Shown: positions 46,541-55,812 of the stretch, piece by piece | How positions within the stretch are numbered: the stretch's first letter is position 1 | Layout of the letters: each line of letters opens with the position of its first letter | Program-made: the position numbers and the translations under genes | Source: Pedobacter sp. D749 | Lineage (GTDB): Bacteria; Bacteroidota; Bacteroidia; Sphingobacteriales; Sphingobacteriaceae | Assembly: GCF_019317285.1 (NCBI RefSeq) | Contig: NZ_CP079218.1 | Span: 434,001-498,000 of the forward strand | Direction of reading: 5' to 3' | DNA length: 64,000 bases | The notes under the pieces: generated by a model | The model's input: the letters and a program-made list of their open reading frames with translations, nothing else | What the model was told of the DNA's origin: nothing | Databases searched by the model: none

Positions 46541-47827
46541 ATGACGAATTTTGTTGAAGAGTTAAGATGGCGTGGCATGCTGCATGATATTATGCCGAAT
46601 ACTGAAGAAAAGTTAAACGAGGGTATGACTTCCGGTTATATCGGTTTTGACCCTACTGCAGATTCGTTACATGTTGGTCACTTAACGCAGATCATGACCC
46701 TGATTCATTTTCAAAATGCCGGTCACAAGCCGTTTGCTTTGGTTGGTGGTGCTACAGGTATGGTGGGCGATCCTTCAGGGAAATCTGATGAACGTAACCT
46801 TCAGACACCTGAAATGATTGAGCATAATCTGAAAGGGATGAAAAAGCAATTGGCTAAATTCTTAAAATTTGAGGAAGGCGGAAACGGGGCCGTAATGGTT
46901 AACAATGCCGATTGGTTTAAAGATATGAACCTTTTCACTTTCATCAGGGATGTAGGTAAGCATATTACTGTGAACTATATGATGGCCAAGGATAGCGTTA
47001 AAAGACGTTTAGAGGGCGATTCTGGTCTGTCTTTTACCGAATTCTGTTACCAGTTGATTCAGGGTTACGATTTTTATCATTTATGGAAAAATGAAAACTG
47101 TTTGGTACAGATGGGTGGATCAGATCAATGGGGCAATATTGTTACCGGAACAGAGCTCATCAGAAGAAAAGACGCTGGCACAGCTTATGCGATTACCACA
47201 CAACTGATTAAAAAGGCAGACGGAACCAAATTCGGTAAAACCGAGAGTGGTGCAGTTTGGCTGGATCCGGAAAAGACTTCTCCATATAAATTCTACCAGT
47301 TCTGGTTAAATGCATCAGATGATGATGTGAAAAAATGGATCCGCATTTTTACGCTTAAAAATAAAGAAGAAATAGAAGCTTTAGAAAAGGAACATGATGC
47401 CGCTCCGCATTTGCGTATCCTTCAAAAAGCTTTGGCTGAAGATATCACCATAAAAACCCATTCGGTGGATGCTTTGGAAACCGCTATTAAAACATCTGAG
47501 TTTTTGTTCGGTAACGGTTCATTGGAGTTTTTAAAAGGCTTATCTGATAAAGAAGTGTTGGATATATTTGATGGTATACCACAATATAAAATCTTAATTG
47601 AAGAACTTGGTGCTGGAATTGATGCAGCAAGCTTACTTGCAGAAAAATCAGCTATATTTCCGTCAAAAGGAGAAGCCAAGAAAACCATTCAGGGAGGAGG
47701 GGTTTCTGTAAATAAAGAAAAGGTAGCTGAAATGGCTCAGATCTTTACCGCAGATCATTTGATAAACGACAAATTCATCGTCGTACAAAAAGGAAAGAAA
47801 AACTACTTCCTTTTAATCGCTGAATAA
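46541..47827 (+). CDS. tyrS: Tyrosyl-tRNA synthetase
   Basis: 428 residues. Class I signature HIGH as LHVGHL (about 48-53) in GFDPTADSLHVGHLTQ, the tyrosine pocket (YDFYHLWKNENCLVQMGGSDQWGN in part: QMGGSDQWGN), and KMSKS as KFGKT (about 228-232). The C-terminal part (about 360-428, FPSKGEAKKTIQGGGVSVN) is the S4-type RNA-binding domain. Charges tRNA-Tyr. Of the TyrRS group with KFGKS/KFGKT, the common bacterial form. No T-box or leader was seen; a simple promoter precedes it. Confidence 0.96.
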   Translation: MTNFVEELRWRGMLHDIMPNTEEKLNEGMTSGYIGFDPTADSLHVGHLTQIMTLIHFQNAGHKPFALVGGATGMVGDPSGKSDERNLQTPEMIEHNLKGMKKQLAKFLKFEEGGNGAVMVNNADWFKDMNLFTFIRDVGKHITVNYMMAKDSVKRRLEGDSGLSFTEFCYQLIQGYDFYHLWKNENCLVQMGGSDQWGNIVTGTELIRRKDAGTAYAITTQLIKKADGTKFGKTESGAVWLDPEKTSPYKFYQFWLNASDDDVKKWIRIFTLKNKEEIEALEKEHDAAPHLRILQKALAEDITIKTHSVDALETAIKTSEFLFGNGSLEFLKGLSDKEVLDIFDGIPQYKILIEELGAGIDAASLLAEKSAIFPSKGEAKKTIQGGGVSVNKEKVAEMAQIFTADHLINDKFIVVQKGKKNYFLLIAE

Positions 47828-47834
47828 TATTTTA

Positions 47835-47875
47835 AGCCCAATGAAACTGATCATAAAAGATCTGTTCATTGGGCT
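47835..47875 (+). terminator. Hairpin after tyrS
   Basis: AGCCCAATGAA at 47835-47845 pairs with TTCATTGGGCT at 47865-47875 over a 19-base loop. The following bases are CGAATTTAAAA, not a clean T-run, so termination efficiency is unclear. Confidence 0.6.
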
Positions 47876-48187
47876 CGAATTTAAAATTGAACAGGAAGTT
47901 GATCTCCAGCAAGATCTCTTATTCAAAGCGTATTAGTCAAGAATTACCTTGACTGAAGGAAATTGATTAGTCGCTCAACTCAATTTGAAATGAATTGGTT
48001 TTTAGATTTTTTTCTTTAATCTTAAGACTTTCGATCAATCGATTGGCAGCGTATGACCTTCTATCTTATTTGAGTTATAAATAAAGTAGATCTTGATTAA
48101 TTTCGATTCCAGGATTTGCTATAAGTATAAAGCGTTTTAAAAGAAAAAAGCTAACTGAAGCGGCTTAAATGGGATGATAATTTTAGA
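47876..48187. other. Gene-less spacer after tyrS
   Basis: AT-rich, no open frame of note on either strand, no recognisable RNA gene. Confidence 0.4.
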
Positions 48188-48364
48188 TTACTTAAATACG
48201 TAAAACTTATTAAAACACTTATAACATTTGTATCTCTTAACTGAAATCCAAGGCATAAGTATTTTAAAGATAAACCCTCTTGGTACTCTATAGGTTTCGA
48301 AGTTTTTACACTTCGGGCAATGCACGTGGATTTTAACTGAAGTTAATTTTCCTGAGGATTCCAT
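48188..48364 (-). CDS. Tiny zinc-ribbon protein
   Basis: 58 residues from ATG 48364; the frame is open to a TTG at 48388, but a TAAATTTG -7 element overlaps that codon, so the ATG is preferred. Two CxxC pairs, HCPKCKNFETYRVPRG and YKCYKCFNKFYVFK, form a small zinc ribbon; the lysine-rich central part has VPRGFIFKILMPWISVKRYK. I recall similar tiny proteins in other Sphingobacteriaceae but cannot name a function. No neighbour on the same strand is close enough for an operon. Confidence 0.6.
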   Translation of the reverse strand: MESSGKLTSVKIHVHCPKCKNFETYRVPRGFIFKILMPWISVKRYKCYKCFNKFYVFK

Positions 48365-48388
48365 GATAAGCGTTGTTTGGTTAGACAA

Positions 48389-48681
48389 ATTTAAGCAAAA
48401 TAAAACCTAAAAATATTATCGAAAAACTACCATTTTGTTAACTTTATCTACTAATTATCAGTATTATAGCGAAATATACTCAAATGCATTCTTAGAACTG
48501 GTTAATTTAAATAGTTTTGCTTCTGTATCCGTTAACAGGCGGTATTTGAATGTTTTTGCAGATAATCCTATCCTGTACGGTAAATAAATTGGTTTTAATG
48601 GCCTATCGTTTGTAAAACAGGCCCGCTAAGAATATCATAGAAAAACTTCCATTGTTCATTCCATCTAATATTGTTTTGTTT
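48389..48681. other. Gene-less spacer
   Basis: AT-rich 293-base spacer between two minus-strand genes; nothing recognisable apart from the TAAATTTG element close to 48390. Confidence 0.4.
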
Positions 48682-49884
48682 TTAAAATAAAACATGCTCA
48701 AAAGGATTTTTAAAGCTGTTTTTTGTTTGATAATCCTTCACTTCTCGGTCAGTTAAGAGGCAATATTCAAGCGATTTTTTTAACTCATCGTTGTTCATTT
48801 CCTGGCCAATAAACACAAGCTCATTTTTACGGTCTCCAAAATCGTTGTCCCAATCTGCATCAATTTCAGCTCTGTTCTCCTGGTAGTCCTGGTATTGCTC
48901 ACGTTCATGCTGTTGCATACTTGCCCACCAAACCCCTGCCAGATCGATACGTAAAGAACCACCCGCTTGCGAGAAATTAATGGCCTGTTCAGGCATGGCA
49001 GCTAAATAGAAAATACCTTTCGAACGGATAATGTTCTGTGGAAATTCTTTATTAATGAAATGCCATAATCTTTCAGGGTGAAAAGGTTTTTTAGAACGGA
49101 ATACGGTCGAACTTATTCCATATTCTTCTGTTTCGGGTTGATGGACTTCTTCCAGCTCCTTTTTCCATCCTGCACCATCTGATGCCGATTCAAAATCGAA
49201 TAAACCAGTATTTAAGATTAAGGATGGATTTATTTCTCCGAAGAGTGTCTGATAAATTTTAGCAGTAGGGTTAAGTTTTGCAATTAACGCCTTAAGTACT
49301 TTAAGGTCGGTATCACTTACCAGGTCAGTTTTGTTCAATAAAATAACATTGGCAAATTCGATTTGGTCGGTAAGTAGATTTACAATAGTACGTTTATCCG
49401 CCAGGTTATCAACCATATTACGGTCGGCAAGCTTATCTGCCGAACCAAAATCTTTATAAAAGTTGTAAGCATCAACAACAGTCACCATGGTATCTAACTG
49501 GCTAAATCTGCTCAGATCAATACCGGAGGCTTCATCTATAAAAGAAAATGTTTGTGCAACAGGGATGGGTTCAGATATTCCGGTGCTTTCAATCAGCAGA
49601 TAGTCGAATCGGTTTTCTTTCGCCAGTTTTTCTACCTCAATCATCAGATCTTCACGCAAGGTACAACAAATGCACCCATTGCTCATCTCTACCAGTTTTT
49701 CATCAGTTTTAGATAAACTATGCTGGTTTTTGACTGTAGCAGCATCGATGTTTACCTCACTCATGTCGTTCACAATAACCGCCACTTTTAAATCTTGCTT
49801 ATTCTTTAATATGGCGTTTAGCAGGGTGGTCTTGCCACTGCCTAAAAAACCGCTTAATACGGTTACCGGTAATTTCTTTATCAT
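48682..49884 (-). CDS. CobW/COG0523-family GTPase, probable metal chaperone
   Basis: 400 residues from ATG 49884; the TTG seven codons upstream lies inside the promoter. Walker A is LSGFLGSGKTTLL, with the signature SNGCICCTLRED (GCxCC, metal binding), IESTGISEPIPVAQ and NKTDLV (guanine specificity). The C-terminal CobW_C domain (about 280-400) has FHPERLWHFIN and GDRKNELVFIGQEMN. Members (YeiR, ZigA, ZNG1) deliver zinc or other metals to client enzymes, often under Zur control. A long palindrome over the promoter (49891-49941) fits repressor control here. Monocistronic as far as seen. Confidence 0.88.
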   Translation of the reverse strand: MIKKLPVTVLSGFLGSGKTTLLNAILKNKQDLKVAVIVNDMSEVNIDAATVKNQHSLSKTDEKLVEMSNGCICCTLREDLMIEVEKLAKENRFDYLLIESTGISEPIPVAQTFSFIDEASGIDLSRFSQLDTMVTVVDAYNFYKDFGSADKLADRNMVDNLADKRTIVNLLTDQIEFANVILLNKTDLVSDTDLKVLKALIAKLNPTAKIYQTLFGEINPSLILNTGLFDFESASDGAGWKKELEEVHQPETEEYGISSTVFRSKKPFHPERLWHFINKEFPQNIIRSKGIFYLAAMPEQAINFSQAGGSLRIDLAGVWWASMQQHEREQYQDYQENRAEIDADWDNDFGDRKNELVFIGQEMNNDELKKSLEYCLLTDREVKDYQTKNSFKNPFEHVLF

Positions 49885-49902
49885 TTTAATGCAATTGTGT
49901 TG

Positions 49903-49932
49903 CAAATATACAATTGATAATTACAAATGCAA
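49903..49932 (-). promoter_or_regulatory. Promoter of the CobW gene with an overlapping palindrome
   Basis: On the minus strand TTG (49932-49930), 19 bases, TATATTTG (49910-49903). Inverted arms GCAATTGTGTTGCA at 49891-49904 and TGCAACTAAATTGC at 49928-49941 match at 12 of 14 positions and cover both promoter elements, as a repressor operator would. Confidence 0.6.
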
Positions 49933-49941
49933 CTAAATTGC

Positions 49942-50558
49942 TTTTGTGCATTAAATTTATCTCATTGCGAAAAAAGGAATTTACAGCAACAACCTTCACC
50001 CTGCAGCTTTTCGGCTTCAATACTTTAACTCATAAATGCGCTAGGTCATTTGCAGATATGAATGCCAGCGCTTGCCCTAAATTCAGGTTCATTATGCAGA
50101 CAGGTGAATGAATGATGGAATAATTTTAGGATGGTTGTGATGACTTTTATGGTTTTTTTGATACATAAAAGCACTTTTTAAGCTACTTAAACAAACTGGG
50201 TATTAATTTAAACAATTGTGCTATCCTTAAAATTGTAGTTGTCTTAGCTTCGAATATTCAATACAGGGTAAAACCATTATCTTCTTTTCAAACATGATGC
50301 TGAAGTAAGTATACCAATACTTACCTAAGAGTGCATAATGCTGATCTTAAATCTCAGTGAGCGCCAAAGACAGATTGTTCAAAATGAGGAAAACTAAAAT
50401 TGGTTTTTATTGTAAGGAGCTAACCAAATAAATATGAACCAAATTGAACAAATGCTCATGAAAGCACCTGGCTAAATCCAAATCGATCTCAAACCGATAT
50501 AGGTGAATTTCGTTCAACGGTATCGAATAGTAATTCTAACCAAAATAAACCAAAATTT
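49942..50558. other. Upstream region of the xylan locus
   Basis: No convincing gene. A 65-codon frame at 49914-50111 looks random. A 13-codon ATG frame at 50434-50475 is preceded by TAAGGAGC at a long spacing. The promoter and sensor-binding site of xusA should lie here, but I could not pin them. Confidence 0.4.
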
Positions 50559-50654
50559 ATGACCAAAAACTACTACTACTCCAAAGAGGGATTAATCCGC
50601 TCTTCGCTACCTGAAACAGTTGAAAAATCTGTTTTGATGACCCTGATTTACTAG
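50559..50654 (+). CDS. Possible leader peptide or relic of an extended SusC N-terminus
   Basis: A 31-codon frame, MTKNYYYSKEGLIRSSLPET then VEKSVLMTLIY and TAG, ends 50 bases before xusA. The KNYYYSKEGLI start resembles the long signal regions of some Sphingobacteriaceae SusC proteins, which normally continue into a hydrophobic helix. Here a stop interrupts and xusA has its own signal peptide, so this may be a leader peptide or a relic. Confidence 0.3.
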   Translation: MTKNYYYSKEGLIRSSLPETVEKSVLMTLIY

Positions 50655-50704
50655 GCCTGGCGTACAATTATCCAATTCTATTTCTTTTTTAATGATTTTA
50701 AATA

Positions 50705-53700
50705 ATGGAAAAAATAACCAATATGGGTAATAGTGCGCGCTCCGGATTTAAGGGGGCAAAGCAGTTATTACTTGTGATGTATTTAATACTGATTACTTCC
50801 GCGCTATTCGTCAATACGGCTGCTGCCCAACAACGGCGAAAGATAACCGGGACGGTAGTTGATGAACAAAAGCAGTTGCTAGTAGGAGTTACTATCACTA
50901 TAAAAGGCACTAATTCTAAGGTGCAAACCGGTACGAACGGCGAATTTGCCATAGAGGTGCCGGCTGACAAGCAGGTACTTAGCGTTGCATATATAGGTAT
51001 GAAAACGCAGGAAGTAAGTGTTGCCGGCAAAAACAAAATAAACGTAACAATGAAATCTAACTCCGATCAATTGGGTGATGTTGTGATTGTGGGATATGGC
51101 GTTCAGAAGAAACAAAGCGTGGTAGGTGCAATTTCTCAAACAACCAGCGAAGTATTGGAGAGAACAGGTGGTGTATCTAGTTTAGGTGCCGCATTAACCG
51201 GAAATTTGCCAGGTGTAATTACCACCGCCAGCACCGGAATGCCGGGAGATGAAGATCCTCAGATTCTTATTCGCGGGCGCAGCACCTGGAACAATGCCAG
51301 TCCGCTTATTTTAGTAGATGGAGTTGAGCGATCGATAAATAATATAGATATCAGCTCTGTAGCTACAGTATCAGTACTTAAAGATGCTTCAGCCACTGCG
51401 GTATTTGGGGTAAAAGGAGCAAATGGCGTAATCTTAATCACCACCAAAAGGGGGCGCGAGGGGAAGGCAGAAATTAGGGCAGCTGCTAATACAGTAGTTA
51501 AATCTGCATCTAAACTGCCTGGTAAACTCGATTCGTATGATATGTTCCAGGCACGTAACCGGGTAATCGAATATGAACTGGCGCTCGCTCCGGGCGCCTG
51601 GAGTTCCTATCTTCCAGAAGCTGTGATGCAAAAATACCGCTCCCCAGCCAATCTTGAAGAAGCCGAGCGTTACCCCAATGTAGATTGGGTAAATACCTTG
51701 TTCAGAGATAATGCAATGTCTTATAATGCCAATCTTAATATAAGCGGTGGAACTTCATTCGTAAAATATTTTTCTTCAGTGGATTACCTTGACGAAGGAG
51801 ATTTATTTAAAAGATTTAGTAACGATCGTGGCTATAGCGGGGGCTACAGTTTCAAAAGACTGAACGTAAGAAGCAACTTAGATTTTCAAATAACACCATC
51901 AACGGTATTCAGAACAAATATCTCCGGTTCACGAGGCACATCTGAGCGTCCATGGATTAACGTTAACCCTTACAACACCTGGACTGCTGCTTATTCTGCA
52001 GCGCCAAATCTCTATCTTCCTGTTTATTCGGATGGTACATGGGGATACTACAAACCCAATGAACAACAAAGTTTAAACTCTGTGCGAATTTTATCTACCA
52101 GTGGTATGCAAACGACCACAACTTCCCGTATTACCACAGATTTTACCTTAGATCAAAGCTTAAATTCTCTTGTTAAAGGATTGAGCCTGAAAGGAACATT
52201 ATCTATCGATAATACATTTATTGAAGCTGGCCGCGGAATTGATGACAGTAATAACGGAACACTAAGTAAATATATTGATCCTGAAACAGGAGTGGTAAGT
52301 TATTCGCAAACTAAGGATGCGGCAACAGAGCTGGAATGGAGAGAAAGTGTAAGGTGGGCAAGCCGTGCAGGTGATGTTAACGATGGCGCAACTTACCGCC
52401 GGATGTTTTCTCAAATGCAAATCAATTATGCCCGAACCATCGCTCAAAATCATAATATAACGGCTATGGGACTTTGGAGCAGAGATAATACCGCCACCGG
52501 AAGTATTATTCCTTCTTACCGTGAAGACTGGGTTTTCCGTACCACTTATAATTATGCAGGTAAGTATAGTGTAGAATATAATGGTGCTTATAATGGTTCT
52601 GAGCGATTTGCACCTGCCTATCGTTTTGATTTCTTTTCTTCTGGAGGACTTGGATGGATGATTTCTGAAGAAAAATTTATGAAACCGATCAAATTCATCA
52701 ATTCATTGAAATTACGCGGATCGTATGGCGCAATTGGCGATGATGGCGGTTCTCCAAGATTTGCCTTCTTAACGAACTGGGCATTTGGCGGCACTACACC
52801 GCTCGGCATTACCGGAGAAGCTGCAGAGAATAGTCCTTACAACTGGTATAGGGAAACTTCGGTAGGTAATCCAAACGTGCGTTGGGAAAAAGTTGTAAAG
52901 AAGAATATTGCACTTGATTTTGGATTTTTTGGAAACATGATCTCTGGAAGTGTAGATTTCTTCCAGGACAACAGGAGTGATATCCTTACCAGCAATCGTG
53001 CTGTTCCAAGTTACTATGGTGCCACACCACCTACGTTTAACGTTGGGAAAGTGAAATCAAGAGGATTTGAAATCGATCTGCGTTTTAATAAGAAAATCAA
53101 CAATAACCTTACATTATGGAGCAACATTAATTATACTCATGCCAAGAACAAAGTTACCTATGCTGATGTTGCCGGATTATTACCGTTATATGCTAAGCCT
53201 CTTGATAAACAGATTGGACAGGCTTATTCTTATGTGAGCGCTGGTTATTACAATACCTGGGATCAGCTTTATGGAAGTACCATGCACAATGCCAACGACC
53301 AATTGAAAATCCCGGGAAACTATCACCTGGTAGATTACAATGCTGATGGGGTAATTGATGCGAATGATAACATTCCTTATGGTTATTCTGGCGCTCCTGA
53401 AAACACCTACAATGCAACTATAGGTTTTGAATGGAAAGGTTTCAGTGCCTTTGCTCAATTTTATGGTGTAAATAATGTTACCCGCCAGGTTGTATTCGGA
53501 ACATTTTCAGGAAAGAATACAGTTGCCTATGATGAAGGAAGTTATTGGTCAAAAGACAATACAAACCCTGATGGTCCGATGCCACGTTGGGAAACAACGC
53601 CAGCGGGTTTTTACACAGGAGACAGGTATTTTTATGACGCATCTTACCTGCGTTTAAAAAATGCTGAGGTTGCTTACACTTTTAGGCAAGATTGGGTTAA

Positions 53701-53878
53701 AAAAGCAGGAATCTCAAGCATACGTATATTCTTAAACGGAAACAATTTATACGTGTGGACTAAGATGCCGGATGACCGTGAAGCGAACTATCAAAGTGCT
53801 GGCGGACAAGGATGGGCTTCGCAGGGTGCTTATCCAACTGTAAAGCGGTATAATCTGGGCGCTAATTTCATCTTCTAA
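50705..53878 (+). CDS. xusA: SusC-like xylan oligosaccharide transporter XusA
   Basis: 1057 residues. Signal peptide (about 17-41, ending NTAAAQ), carboxypeptidase-regulatory-like domain (about 45-122, ITGTVVDEQKQLLVGVTITIKG), the TonB-box region GDVVIVGYGVQKKQSVVGAI, plug motif VSVLKDASATAVFGVKGANGVILITTKRG (quoted in part: LKDASATAVFGVKGANG), then a 22-strand-type barrel ending YNLGANFIF. It is the first gene of a run whose order, SusC-SusD-SusC-SusD-lipoprotein-GH10, matches the Bacteroidota core xylan utilisation system. Substrate assignment rests on that order. Confidence 0.9.
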   Translation: MEKITNMGNSARSGFKGAKQLLLVMYLILITSALFVNTAAAQQRRKITGTVVDEQKQLLVGVTITIKGTNSKVQTGTNGEFAIEVPADKQVLSVAYIGMKTQEVSVAGKNKINVTMKSNSDQLGDVVIVGYGVQKKQSVVGAISQTTSEVLERTGGVSSLGAALTGNLPGVITTASTGMPGDEDPQILIRGRSTWNNASPLILVDGVERSINNIDISSVATVSVLKDASATAVFGVKGANGVILITTKRGREGKAEIRAAANTVVKSASKLPGKLDSYDMFQARNRVIEYELALAPGAWSSYLPEAVMQKYRSPANLEEAERYPNVDWVNTLFRDNAMSYNANLNISGGTSFVKYFSSVDYLDEGDLFKRFSNDRGYSGGYSFKRLNVRSNLDFQITPSTVFRTNISGSRGTSERPWINVNPYNTWTAAYSAAPNLYLPVYSDGTWGYYKPNEQQSLNSVRILSTSGMQTTTTSRITTDFTLDQSLNSLVKGLSLKGTLSIDNTFIEAGRGIDDSNNGTLSKYIDPETGVVSYSQTKDAATELEWRESVRWASRAGDVNDGATYRRMFSQMQINYARTIAQNHNITAMGLWSRDNTATGSIIPSYREDWVFRTTYNYAGKYSVEYNGAYNGSERFAPAYRFDFFSSGGLGWMISEEKFMKPIKFINSLKLRGSYGAIGDDGGSPRFAFLTNWAFGGTTPLGITGEAAENSPYNWYRETSVGNPNVRWEKVVKKNIALDFGFFGNMISGSVDFFQDNRSDILTSNRAVPSYYGATPPTFNVGKVKSRGFEIDLRFNKKINNNLTLWSNINYTHAKNKVTYADVAGLLPLYAKPLDKQIGQAYSYVSAGYYNTWDQLYGSTMHNANDQLKIPGNYHLVDYNADGVIDANDNIPYGYSGAPENTYNATIGFEWKGFSAFAQFYGVNNVTRQVVFGTFSGKNTVAYDEGSYWSKDNTNPDGPMPRWETTPAGFYTGDRYFYDASYLRLKNAEVAYTFRQDWVKKAGISSIRIFLNGNNLYVWTKMPDDREANYQSAGGQGWASQGAYPTVKRYNLGANFIF

Positions 53879-53888
53879 CATGATCATT

Positions 53889-55778
53889 ATGAAAAAATAT
53901 ATAAAACACCTATTGTTAATAGGAATGATTTGGGCGGGAACCGGCATGGTATCTTGTAAAAAATATTTAGACAGAGATCCTGAAGCAACTGTGACGGCAG
54001 AATCTGCCTTTAAAGACTTTCGTAGTTTTCAGGGTTTTACCGAAGAGCTCTATAACTGTATTCCAGATTTTACCAATCGTTATTGGACCAACAGTTTCAA
54101 CTGGGGGGAAGATGAAATTCAGTCTACCGTGCAAAATTTCCACTTTGTTAATAAAATTGATAATGGTGATTTTTGGGGCTGGCAAAGAGAGTTTGACGGA
54201 TGGGGTGCAGGGTTTTTAGACAATGCCAATGCCAGTACAAATAACGATCGTTTTACCAAGGGCCTTTATCCGCTGGCCTGGTATGGCATTCGTAAAGCGA
54301 ATTTAGGTTTGGAGAACCTAAACCTGATGGCAAACGCAACTGATGAAGAACGTAATCTGATCAGAGGTCAGCTACTGTTCTTTAGAGCCTGGTTCCATTT
54401 TCAGCTCATTCAATATTTCGGAGGGTTGCCATACATTGATAAGGTATTACCAGCTGATGAAGAATTGAGATTGCCAAGGCTTAAATATCAGGAATGTGCA
54501 GCAAAGGCAGCACTGGATTTCAGAGCCGCCGCTGATCTTTTGCCAATCAATTGGGATAATACAACAGCCGGAATCCAAACCCTGGGTAAAAACCAGTTGC
54601 GCATCAATAAAATTATGGCGCTAGGTTATTTAGGTAAAAACTACCTGTGGGCCGCTAGTCCGTTAATGAACCTTGAATCTACCGGAAGTAAAACTTACAA
54701 TGTAGAACTGAGTAAAAAGGCTGCGGCTGCATTTGCCGAGTTATTGAAACTAACAGAAAGTGGGGCTGCTCCACATAAGTTATTACCTTTTGCACAATAC
54801 AGTACCAATTTTTACACAATCGGACAAAATTTCTTGATCCCGGGAGGTACTGAAGTCATATTTACAGGTCCATACTGGGGGGCGCATGGTTCAACCTATG
54901 GTACTGCAAAACAATATACACCAGCAATTGTAGGTGCCGATGCACTGGTATTTGCGCCTACTGCAAATTATATTAATTATTATGGGATGAAAAATGGTTT
55001 GCCCATTTCAAATTCTGCCCAGGCTGATCCTAGCGGATCAGGATATGATCCGCAATTTCCATGGCGCGATCGCGATCCAAGGTTCTATAATGACATTATA
55101 TACGATGGGGTTAAAGTGGTGCAGGGAACATTAGCGGCAAATATGGAGCCACACCGGTATGCAAACCTGTATACAAGTGGAAGTTACAGAGATGAACGTT
55201 CTGGTAGTCGTACCGGGTACATGATGTTTAAATTTGTGCCCAGAACTGCCAATAACTTTGATCAGGGCTGGAATTATGGCCAGAATCTGAATATTAAGGT
55301 TTCATATATGCGTTTGGCCGATATCTACCTGATGTATGCAGAATCGGTTGCAGCAGGATACGAGTCCCCGGGTGCAACCGCAGAAGGTTTTAGCAAAACT
55401 GCCGTTGATGCGATCAACGTAATTCGGGATCGCGCTGGTGTTGGGCATGTTGCCGCACAGTTTTTAGCATCTACAACAGAATTTATGAAAGAAGTTAGAC
55501 GCGAACGCGCTGTTGAACTTGCCTTTGAAGGACATCGTTTTAATGACCTTCGCCGCTGGCATTTGCTCGCCGAATTGCCGTACACGCTAAAAACAGCTGC
55601 AGAATTTGATCGTGCTGCCCCTTTAAACACCACAACCGATACCAAATTGAATAAGGTTGTAAACTATCGCGAGCGGTTAATATTACAACGCCCATTTAGT
55701 GAGAAGCATTATTGGCTGCCACTTAAGCGGGCAGATGTAAATATGTATAAGGAGTTTGCGCAAAACCCCGGATGGTAA
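53889..55778 (+). CDS. xusB: SusD-like xylan-binding lipoprotein XusB
   Basis: 629 residues from ATG 53889; an ATG three codons upstream is also open. Lipobox MVSC gives the lipidated Cys near 24, followed by KKYLDRDPEATVTAESAF, typical of SusD proteins. TPR-like helices run through the core, and the C-terminal signature VRRERAVELAFEGHRFNDLRRWH is of the SusD/RagB family. Role: surface capture of xylan oligosaccharides and lid of the XusA channel. It begins ten bases after xusA stops. Confidence 0.9.
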   Translation: MKKYIKHLLLIGMIWAGTGMVSCKKYLDRDPEATVTAESAFKDFRSFQGFTEELYNCIPDFTNRYWTNSFNWGEDEIQSTVQNFHFVNKIDNGDFWGWQREFDGWGAGFLDNANASTNNDRFTKGLYPLAWYGIRKANLGLENLNLMANATDEERNLIRGQLLFFRAWFHFQLIQYFGGLPYIDKVLPADEELRLPRLKYQECAAKAALDFRAAADLLPINWDNTTAGIQTLGKNQLRINKIMALGYLGKNYLWAASPLMNLESTGSKTYNVELSKKAAAAFAELLKLTESGAAPHKLLPFAQYSTNFYTIGQNFLIPGGTEVIFTGPYWGAHGSTYGTAKQYTPAIVGADALVFAPTANYINYYGMKNGLPISNSAQADPSGSGYDPQFPWRDRDPRFYNDIIYDGVKVVQGTLAANMEPHRYANLYTSGSYRDERSGSRTGYMMFKFVPRTANNFDQGWNYGQNLNIKVSYMRLADIYLMYAESVAAGYESPGATAEGFSKTAVDAINVIRDRAGVGHVAAQFLASTTEFMKEVRRERAVELAFEGHRFNDLRRWHLLAELPYTLKTAAEFDRAAPLNTTTDTKLNKVVNYRERLILQRPFSEKHYWLPLKRADVNMYKEFAQNPGW

Positions 55779-55812
55779 GGTAGTTCATGATCACAAATAA
55801 TTAAAGACAAGA

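Noticed and set aside
47828..48187. tRNA or small RNA gene after tyrS
   Set aside because: No cloverleaf or conserved tRNA boxes were seen; only a hairpin at 47835-47875.
49914..50111. 65-codon frame upstream of the xylan locus
   Set aside because: It overlaps the promoter of the CobW gene and reads as random composition.
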